Virus record (IMG/VR): IMGVR_UViG_3300047551_000493 | Location: 1 to 30,406 of that record | Strand: one strand, 5' to 3' | DNA: 30,406 nucleotides | DNA from: a virus | Translations under genes and position numbers: made by a program | Part shown: positions 16,287 to 24,301 of the stretch, piece after piece | Numbering within the stretch: position 1 is the first letter of the stretch | How the letters are laid out: each line of letters begins with the position of its first letter | The notes under the pieces: generated by a model | Database searches by the model: none | The model's input: the letters and a program-made list of their open reading frames with translations, nothing else | What the model was told of the DNA's origin: nothing

Positions 16287-19200
16287 ATGGCAGAGTTTAA
16301 ACTTGGTAGACTGAAATTTGTTTGGAAAGGCACCTGGGCTACAGCTACAGCGTATGTAAAAGACGATGTAGTAAGGTACGGTAATAGCACCTATATTTGT
16401 ACAATAGGACATACCTCTGCGGCAAGCATCAATACAGACATCAATGTATCTCCAAGCAGATGGAATAAGATGAGCGAAGGTCAAACCTGGAGAGGAGACT
16501 GGACTACATCAACTGCGTTCTATGCAGGAGAAATTGTTAAGTATGGTGGAAATCTATATACTTGTTCTACAGGGCATACTAGTGCTGCTACAGCAAGTCT
16601 TGGATTAGAGCAAAATTCAGCCGACTGGAACTTATATCTTACTGGTATTGACTTTAAAGGTGATTGGTCTACAAGCACACGATACAAGCTTAATGATGTT
16701 GTTCAATACGGAGCAACAAATTATATATGCTTAACTTATCATACTAGTGCGGCAACAGCAACATTAGGATTAGAGCAAGATCAGTCTAAATGGGATGTGT
16801 ATTCTACAAGCGTAGATTATAAAGGAACTTGGGCTACAACTACTCGTTATAAAGTTAACGATATCGTTAAGTACGGTGCAGGTTTATGGATTTGTGTTGC
16901 AGCGCATAGCTCTGGAGCTAACTTCAGTGGAGATACTGCCTATTGGAATCAATTTGTAGAAGGCTTCGAGTACGAATCAGATTGGTCGAATGTTACAGTT
17001 TATCAGCCAGGTGATGTAGTACGCTACGGTGGTAATCAATACATCGCAAAAACAGTACATAGTGCTAGCAATCCATTAACCGGAACTACGAATTGGGACT
17101 TGTTTAGCGAAAACTTTAAGTTTCAATCTACTTGGAGTATAACAACTAGCTATAAAATTGGAGAAATCGTTAAAGTTGGCGGTAATCTTTTTATTGCCAC
17201 TACTGATGCTCCTTCTATTCAAACAACTTTACAAAGCACAGACAGTGGAACTAACTATTTCCAAGCTGTGTCAACTACTGGTGTAGTAGCTGGAATGGTT
17301 GTTAGATTTACAGGGTCTGCTTTCGGTAATGTTAATATTAGCGGAACATATTATGTCAAACAGGTTATTAATGCTACACAATTTACAATAAGTACTACCC
17401 CAGGAGGTGCAGCATTTACTCCTGTTACTGCTTCAAGCTTAACTAACACAGTTACTTTTGCTCCTAAACCTCCTAATGCAAGCTATTGGACTGCACTTAG
17501 TGAAGGTTTAAATTGGAGAGGAAGTTGGACTGACGATACTGAATATGCACAGAACGATTTAGTCCGCTATGGAGCTAATACTTATATTTGTAAATTAGCA
17601 CATAGATCAGAAGGCGACGACGGTTCTACAGTCGGAGCTACAGGTGGTGGCCAGGTACAAACTAGACCAGATCAAGATGCTACTAGCACTTACTGGGATC
17701 TATTTAATGTAGGAACAGAAACTAGCGTAATGAATACCAAAGGAGATATGGTATATTATGGCACGTCTGGACCTGTAAGATTACCTGTCGGAACAGAAGG
17801 TCAAGTTTTAAGAGTTTCTTCAAATTCTACTCCAGAGTGGGTAAGTTGGGGAATGTCGGATAATATCTATTATGTTGCGACTAACGGACAAGATTTACCA
17901 TTTCCGACTTATGGCGGAACTATAGACAAGCCTTGGAAATCTGTAAGATATGCTGCACAACAAATAGAACGCGGATGTATGAATCCAGAAGCACGTCGTT
18001 TGTTAGAAATGAATCGTATCTTTATACAAAAAGAAGTATGTGAATGGATTGAATATCAGGTTACAAATAATATAAGTCCATTTACCACAGGATTTACCTT
18101 TGCTAGAGATCGCTGCGAAAGAGATATAGGATGGGTAATTGACGGACTTGTTTACGACTTTACTCATGGCGGTAATGTTAGAAGCAGAGGCGCTGCATTA
18201 GCCTATGTTAATGCACTTTATCCTGGAGAAAATGGTACTTATACTAGATTAGCAGCAGAAAGACTACAAGATATAGCCTGTTATAATTATATGGTAACAC
18301 TTATTCAAAAAGTATTATTAAATCAAGCACCTACTGTAAATTACCAGGTTACTAACGGAGATAATTCTACTGCTATAGTCAGCCAATATATAGATACTGC
18401 ATATACCGCAGAGACTGGCGTTTACGAAAAATGTGTAAGTCTTGTAGGAATTATAACTCAAGCACTAACAGATCAATCAACAGCTAATATTCCAGAAAGA
18501 AACCCTGCTAATAATACAATTAACGTAAGAACAGGCGAGTATTACGAAACATTACCAATTATTGTGCCAGAATGCACAGTAGTTATTGGAGATGAATTAC
18601 GTTCAACAAGAGTTAGCCCTGCTGGAAGTTTAATTAATCTAAGCGATACTTTTTATACAGTAAGCACTTTGAGCAGATTAAGAACTGTGGCAGGACAAAT
18701 TGTACAAGGAATTAATGTAACAGAAAGTACAGGAAATACCGCATCGCAAAGCAGTGCTTGGCCACTTGCACCTGCATCTACAGCAGTTGAAGTCGAAAAA
18801 CTTGTAGGTGTAATGCAACACAAAATTGACCAAATTGCTAATACCGCTCACATGAGAAGTTATACACTTCCATACCTCTTTAATACTGTTTCGTATCTAA
18901 ATGGATACGGAGATGCTAGAACATTAATTATCGAAAACAAAGAATTTATTAAAGAGGAAATAGCAAAATTTACAGATGTTAATTACCCTTCTGTAAAATA
19001 CAGCCGTACAAAATGTAAGCGAGATGTAGGTTATATTGTAGATGCAATCGTATACGATTTAACTTATACAGGAACTACTCAAAGTTTAAATGCTGGTTTA
19101 GCATACTTTGATGGTCCAGGAAGCTCGTTGTTAATTGATTCAACAGAGCTTGCTGCTACTATTGCAGCATACGGAAGATTAAAAACAATTTTACAACAAA

Positions 19201-22200
19201 TTGTTCAAAATATTTCTGTTACTGTAAGTACTGGTAACACTCAAATACAATTTAGAGATAGTACATTATTTCCTAATGGAGGAAATACAACTGGTTTTGT
19301 AGGAAGTTGTATAGATATAATCACCGGAATATTATCAGCTGGATCTACAAATGGTCGTCCTAATTTAACTGTAACAAGCATAACTGGTAATAATACATTT
19401 AATACAGCAGCCGCTCATGGTTTAGCAGCAGGTGATTTAGTAATTCCTAGAACTACTGCTAATGGAGTGACAGCTGACACTCGTTATTATGTGTTAACAA
19501 CAACTACAACTTCATTTACAGTATCTCTTTCATATGCTGGATCTGGAGTGGGTGGATTAACTAATGGTACTGGATTAACTATTGTTTTTGACTACGAAGA
19601 TCGTCCAACAATTAACAATAATAATAATCCAAGTCCGTCTTTAACTACAGCTTATACAGCATTAAGTGCAGCAGTAGGAACTATCGTTACTAATATGAGT
19701 AACTACATAGCTGCAAAATATCCTAGCTTAACTTATAACACAGCAAAATGCAATAGAGATGTAAGAATTATTCTTGACGCAGTTGGATACGATTTTCAGT
19801 TTAACACAAATGTACAAACTATTGCGGCAGCTTACTCATATCTAAGAAGTAGCGCAAGTGATGTGTTTAGTTTAGGACAAAAAACAGCTACAAGAGATGC
19901 ATTTCAGTATGTTAAAGAACAGGCCAAATCTAATGTAGGAGGGGACACAACTTCTCAAAATAGAATCGAAACACTTATGAATACATTAGATGAAATAGTG
20001 TTTGGAGCTACATCAGAAGGCTTAACTTGTGGACAGAGTGATCCTAATTTTGATTACGCAATTTTACAATTAGAAAAGAATAGAGACTATATTGTTTCAG
20101 AAATCAGTGCTTATATGGACTCAACCTTTAGTGTGCCTGTAAATTCTTATAGCTCTACTACAGGTACATTTACTCTAGGCGGAAACGGTGCTTGGTTAAA
20201 AAGAAATGCAGCAGTAAAATTTGTTGGTACAGCATTTTCTGGAATTACAACTAATATTACATATTACGTTCAAAGGATTAATAGCTCTTTAACAGAGTTT
20301 TCTATCGCTGCTACACGTGATGCAACAACACCGTTAACAGGGTCATTTACAACTGGATCTGGTTCAATGACCTTAAAACTTGTGTTTAATTCAGAACTAT
20401 GCTTACGCGATGTAAATGAAATGTTAGATGCTCTTAAGTTTGATTTACGCTATACAGGAAACTATAAGTCAGTTCTAGCAGCTAGATATTACGCCAATGC
20501 TGTTCGTGGTAGTAAAGAAGAAGATATGTATTATCTACGAAATGAAACAGGTCTAAGAAATCAAACAATGTTTGGGTTAACTGGTGACCTGTTAGCACCA
20601 AATGCCTACGGAACAAGCAGAGTTAGTGCAGGTGCATACGCAAGCTTAGATCCTGGTGCTGGACCACATGACTATCATTCTTGGATTATCAGCAGAAGCC
20701 CATACATACAAAATTGTACAACTTTTGGTTACGCAGCAATAGGTCAAAAGATAGACGGTTCCTTACACAACGGCGGTAATGACAGTATGGTGTCCAATGA
20801 CTTTACTCAGGTCATCAGCGATGGTATAGGATGCTGGGTTACAAATAATGCAAGAGCAGAATTAGTTAGTGTGTTTACCTATTATTCACACGTTGGTTAC
20901 TTGTCTGAAAACGGTGGACGTATAAGAGGAACTAACGGTAATAATAGTTACGGAGATTTTGGATCAGTAGCTGAAGGATTTGATAGTACAGAAACTGCAA
21001 TTACAGCAGTTGTTGACAATAGAAAATTTACAGCAGATGTAGGATCAGTTCTTACAGATGGTATTAATCAGCTTTGGACTTATGAATTTAGTAATGCAGG
21101 CACTGATTATACATATGCTACTTGGTCTATTGGAGGAACAGGTGCTAGTGTAGCTGTAGAACAAGATGAATTTAGAGATGACGGTGTTTTTCAGGTTAGA
21201 TTATTAGACAATGTTGACGATAGTACAAATGCTCCAGAAATTGCAGGTAACTTTGGCGGATTCGGATATTTAAGTAATGCTAATACAGCACAAGGTGGAA
21301 CATTAACTAATATCACAATTGCTGCCACTGACTCTGAAGTAAGTAGTGCCTATGTTGGAATGAAAATTTTATTAACTGCTGGCTCTGGTGCTGGACAATA
21401 CGCAATAATTAGTGGTTATAACTCAGGTCTTAAATTAGCCACAGTAATAAAAGAAAGTGATGGTTCGTCAGGATGGGATCATATTGTTCCTGGTACAACT
21501 TTAGTGTCTCCTGACGCTTCTACAACATATGTTATCGAACCTGCTTTATCTTTTACATCTCCTACATTTAGTTCTACTGCTAGGACATTAGCAACTAGTT
21601 TAACTTATGTTAATTGTGAATGGGCATCTACCACAGCCTATTACAGTGCAGTATCAGCAACTGGGGGTTCTGGAAGTGGTGCAACATTTAATATAGTTAG
21701 AAGAGGGCCTAAGTATCTTGTTATTACTATTAATAGCGCAGGAAATAATTATGTAATAGGAAATACTTTAACTGTAGCAGGTGCAAACTTAGGTGGCTCT
21801 ACTCCTGATAATAATATTACTATTAAAGTTACTAGTGTTAATACAACCTCAGGAGCGATTATTCAGTTTGAATCAAGTGGAACAGGACAAGGCGGTTATT
21901 TTGTCGCACTAGCATCTGGTACACAAAACATTAACACAAGCTTAGATGGTATTACTTGGAGCAGTCCAAGCGCAACAGCTCTGCCAAGTGCCAGCAACTG
22001 GTCTTGGATGGCCAACGGAGACATTACAGTTTCTGAAACTGCTGGTTCATTTGTTAATGGTCGACTATACCAAATCACAAGCGTTGGTAATACTATATGG
22101 ACGAACATTGGTGCTGCTAATAACTTATTAGGAACCTATTTTGTTTATAACAATTACACAGGAGCTGGGTATACAGGTAGTACAGGAACTGCTAAACCTA

Positions 22201-23963
22201 TAGCTACAAGTTTAGTTGCTGTATCAGATAGTACAACAGTTAATGCTTATAGCTTAAACGGAGGGCAGACCTGGACAGCTGGGGGTGCATTACCAGCAGC
22301 TTTTGCTTCAGGTAGTGCTGGTACTTATGTAGCTTATGGTATTCAAAGTACAAATGGACGCTGGGTAGTAATTAGAAATGGTATCACTGGAACAGGATTT
22401 AGCACCAACGGTGGTATAACTTGGACATCGGGCGGCAACTTGCCTTCAGCTGCAACCTGGACAGGATTGGCTTATGGTAAAGGTAAATTTGTTGCTGTTG
22501 CTTCAGGAGGAACGACAGCCGCATACTCTAGCGATGGAGGAGCAACATGGACTGCTGCTACATTACCAAGTTCTAGCAACTGGACTAGTGTAGCTTATGG
22601 TAACAATAGATTTGTGGCAATTTCTGCTACAACTGGAACCGCAGCAGCTTATAGTTTAGATGGAATAACCTGGGTAGCAAGCACTCTACCAGCAAGTGCA
22701 ACTTGGACTAATATCAGCTATGGACAAGGTGTATTCTTGGCAGTAAGTCAAAGCACTCAAGCAGCTTCAAGCGAAGACGGAATTCGCTGGGCTTCGAGAA
22801 CGATGAGTACAGCAGCTAATGGTTTCAGTAGCAGTACATTTGGAAATCCTAATAAAACAGGTGTTTGGGTTTCAGTACAACGTAGTACAGCAGGAACAGT
22901 AGCAAGTAGTTCTAATCTTGGTGCAACAACAAGAGCAAGAGCATATGTAGCAAATAAGAAAATATTTGCTGTGAGAATTCTTGAACCAGGTTCAGGGTAT
23001 TCTGTTGCGCCTACAATGACTATAACAGATCCAAACAATACTTACGAAGCACCATTTACAGTAAGAATTGGTAAAGGTGCTTTAGCTAATCCAAGCTTTA
23101 GGAATAGAGGCACTGGCTACGGATCTGCTACAGCTCAATTAGATACAGGTGATGGATATGGAGATAATTTCCAATACGGATCTTACATTGCTGTCAAAAA
23201 CTTAACAGCAATACCAGCAGCTGGTGCTAATGTAGTGTTATCAAGCCAACCTAATTTTGTTTATAAATTAGTTCAGGTATTAAGTCAATCTGGTACAGAC
23301 TCCGGGTCAATTGGAGCATTTTTACAAATAAGTCCAGATTTATCACTCTATAATGCTCCTGCTCACGAAACCGCGGTAACAACTAGAATTCGTTACAGCC
23401 AAGTTCGTTTAACTGGACACGATTTCTTAGATATTGGTACCGGCAGCTTTGATGAAACAAATTATCCAGGAGGAATCCCTGATAATGCTCCAAGTCAGAG
23501 TAGAGAAACTGTAGACAACAATGGTGGTCGTGTATTCTACACATCAACTGACCAAGACGGTAACTTTAGAGTAGGAGAACTGTTTACAATTGAACAAAGT
23601 ACTGGTATTGCCACATTAAATGCAGATGCATTTAATATTGCCGGACTGGCGGAACTTACTTTAGGATCAGTAACATTAGGTGGAAGCAGTGCAACAATTG
23701 TAGAATTTAGTACAGATCCATTCTTTACTGCTAATAGTGATCAAATAGTTCCAACTCAACGTGCGATAAGAACATATATTGCTTCGCAAATTGGTGGTGG
23801 TGGAGCTTCGTTGAATGTAAATAGTGTAGTAGCTGGATTTATTGAAATTTCGAACAACCAGATAACAACAACTTCTGGTGCACCAATTCAGATGAAGGCT
23901 AATTTTAACTTTTCAGCTGGTGTAACTGGATACCCATTAGCTTGGAATTACTTTTTATTATAA
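16287..23963 (+). CDS. giant modular adsorption/tail fibre protein 2 (paralogue)
   Basis: 2558 residues, with the same plan as its neighbour: seven N-terminal binding-like units (starting at about 10, 68, 123, 178, 229, 279 and 410), a fibre block KGDMVYYGTSGPVRLPVGTE near 485, a beta-helix start (SDNIYYVATNGQDLPFPTYG) near 525, the core NCTTFGYAAIGQKIDGSLHN near 1475, six Asp-box-like units at about 1882-2190, and the block RVFYTSTDQDGNFRVGELFT near 2413. The extra 744 residues are mainly discrete modules: four C-x-RD modules centred near 606, 907, 1151 and 1368 (one in the paralogue), three YYV modules (about 312-395, 1029-1101, 1285-1366), and an AGSFVNG module (1919-1969) inside a propeller unit. 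The frame is intact. It is likely a receptor-binding virion protein; the exact location is unknown. Confidence 0.85.
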   Translation: MAEFKLGRLKFVWKGTWATATAYVKDDVVRYGNSTYICTIGHTSAASINTDINVSPSRWNKMSEGQTWRGDWTTSTAFYAGEIVKYGGNLYTCSTGHTSAATASLGLEQNSADWNLYLTGIDFKGDWSTSTRYKLNDVVQYGATNYICLTYHTSAATATLGLEQDQSKWDVYSTSVDYKGTWATTTRYKVNDIVKYGAGLWICVAAHSSGANFSGDTAYWNQFVEGFEYESDWSNVTVYQPGDVVRYGGNQYIAKTVHSASNPLTGTTNWDLFSENFKFQSTWSITTSYKIGEIVKVGGNLFIATTDAPSIQTTLQSTDSGTNYFQAVSTTGVVAGMVVRFTGSAFGNVNISGTYYVKQVINATQFTISTTPGGAAFTPVTASSLTNTVTFAPKPPNASYWTALSEGLNWRGSWTDDTEYAQNDLVRYGANTYICKLAHRSEGDDGSTVGATGGGQVQTRPDQDATSTYWDLFNVGTETSVMNTKGDMVYYGTSGPVRLPVGTEGQVLRVSSNSTPEWVSWGMSDNIYYVATNGQDLPFPTYGGTIDKPWKSVRYAAQQIERGCMNPEARRLLEMNRIFIQKEVCEWIEYQVTNNISPFTTGFTFARDRCERDIGWVIDGLVYDFTHGGNVRSRGAALAYVNALYPGENGTYTRLAAERLQDIACYNYMVTLIQKVLLNQAPTVNYQVTNGDNSTAIVSQYIDTAYTAETGVYEKCVSLVGIITQALTDQSTANIPERNPANNTINVRTGEYYETLPIIVPECTVVIGDELRSTRVSPAGSLINLSDTFYTVSTLSRLRTVAGQIVQGINVTESTGNTASQSSAWPLAPASTAVEVEKLVGVMQHKIDQIANTAHMRSYTLPYLFNTVSYLNGYGDARTLIIENKEFIKEEIAKFTDVNYPSVKYSRTKCKRDVGYIVDAIVYDLTYTGTTQSLNAGLAYFDGPGSSLLIDSTELAATIAAYGRLKTILQQIVQNISVTVSTGNTQIQFRDSTLFPNGGNTTGFVGSCIDIITGILSAGSTNGRPNLTVTSITGNNTFNTAAAHGLAAGDLVIPRTTANGVTADTRYYVLTTTTTSFTVSLSYAGSGVGGLTNGTGLTIVFDYEDRPTINNNNNPSPSLTTAYTALSAAVGTIVTNMSNYIAAKYPSLTYNTAKCNRDVRIILDAVGYDFQFNTNVQTIAAAYSYLRSSASDVFSLGQKTATRDAFQYVKEQAKSNVGGDTTSQNRIETLMNTLDEIVFGATSEGLTCGQSDPNFDYAILQLEKNRDYIVSEISAYMDSTFSVPVNSYSSTTGTFTLGGNGAWLKRNAAVKFVGTAFSGITTNITYYVQRINSSLTEFSIAATRDATTPLTGSFTTGSGSMTLKLVFNSELCLRDVNEMLDALKFDLRYTGNYKSVLAARYYANAVRGSKEEDMYYLRNETGLRNQTMFGLTGDLLAPNAYGTSRVSAGAYASLDPGAGPHDYHSWIISRSPYIQNCTTFGYAAIGQKIDGSLHNGGNDSMVSNDFTQVISDGIGCWVTNNARAELVSVFTYYSHVGYLSENGGRIRGTNGNNSYGDFGSVAEGFDSTETAITAVVDNRKFTADVGSVLTDGINQLWTYEFSNAGTDYTYATWSIGGTGASVAVEQDEFRDDGVFQVRLLDNVDDSTNAPEIAGNFGGFGYLSNANTAQGGTLTNITIAATDSEVSSAYVGMKILLTAGSGAGQYAIISGYNSGLKLATVIKESDGSSGWDHIVPGTTLVSPDASTTYVIEPALSFTSPTFSSTARTLATSLTYVNCEWASTTAYYSAVSATGGSGSGATFNIVRRGPKYLVITINSAGNNYVIGNTLTVAGANLGGSTPDNNITIKVTSVNTTSGAIIQFESSGTGQGGYFVALASGTQNINTSLDGITWSSPSATALPSASNWSWMANGDITVSETAGSFVNGRLYQITSVGNTIWTNIGAANNLLGTYFVYNNYTGAGYTGSTGTAKPIATSLVAVSDSTTVNAYSLNGGQTWTAGGALPAAFASGSAGTYVAYGIQSTNGRWVVIRNGITGTGFSTNGGITWTSGGNLPSAATWTGLAYGKGKFVAVASGGTTAAYSSDGGATWTAATLPSSSNWTSVAYGNNRFVAISATTGTAAAYSLDGITWVASTLPASATWTNISYGQGVFLAVSQSTQAASSEDGIRWASRTMSTAANGFSSSTFGNPNKTGVWVSVQRSTAGTVASSSNLGATTRARAYVANKKIFAVRILEPGSGYSVAPTMTITDPNNTYEAPFTVRIGKGALANPSFRNRGTGYGSATAQLDTGDGYGDNFQYGSYIAVKNLTAIPAAGANVVLSSQPNFVYKLVQVLSQSGTDSGSIGAFLQISPDLSLYNAPAHETAVTTRIRYSQVRLTGHDFLDIGTGSFDETNYPGGIPDNAPSQSRETVDNNGGRVFYTSTDQDGNFRVGELFTIEQSTGIATLNADAFNIAGLAELTLGSVTLGGSSATIVEFSTDPFFTANSDQIVPTQRAIRTYIASQIGGGGASLNVNSVVAGFIEISNNQITTTSGAPIQMKANFNFSAGVTGYPLAWNYFLL

Positions 23964-23977
23964 TGGAGAATTAAAAC

Positions 23978-24295
23978 ATGGCAACAGGAAGACTCGGAGC
24001 TTCAGACTTATCAGCTACTACTAATACAACAGTATATCAGTGCCCTGCTAGTAACTTTGCGGTGGTAACTTTATCAGTTTGTAATAGAACAGCAAGCACA
24101 ATTACTTGTAGAGTAGCATTGTCAACATCATCGACACCTGCTTTGGCAGATTATTTAGAATACGGCGTCAGCATTCTTGCGAACGGTGTACTCGAAAGAA
24201 CAGGTATTGTTATGGCAGCTAACCAATATCTAATTGTTTATTCTAGTGCAAGTAGTGTTAGCGCAGTAGTTTTTGGCATCGAAACAGCGACCTAA
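23978..24295 (+). CDS. small beta-sandwich-like virion protein C
   Basis: 105 residues. It contains TTVYQCPASN, the strand VVTLSVCNRTASTITCRVAL, a loop TPALADYLEYGVSI, ERTGIVMAANQYLIVYSSAS and a final VSAVVFGIET strand. This order resembles the small proteins at 9150 and 10077, and the pattern (cysteine strand, N-R-T turn, YLEYGxxI, TGIVM, YLxVxSS) is one I associate with small structural proteins of marine T4-like phages. GGAG precedes the ATG, which lies 14 bases after the giant gene. It may cap or join fibres, a position-based inference. Confidence 0.72.
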   Translation: MATGRLGASDLSATTNTTVYQCPASNFAVVTLSVCNRTASTITCRVALSTSSTPALADYLEYGVSILANGVLERTGIVMAANQYLIVYSSASSVSAVVFGIETAT

Positions 24296-24301
24296 TATAG
24301 T

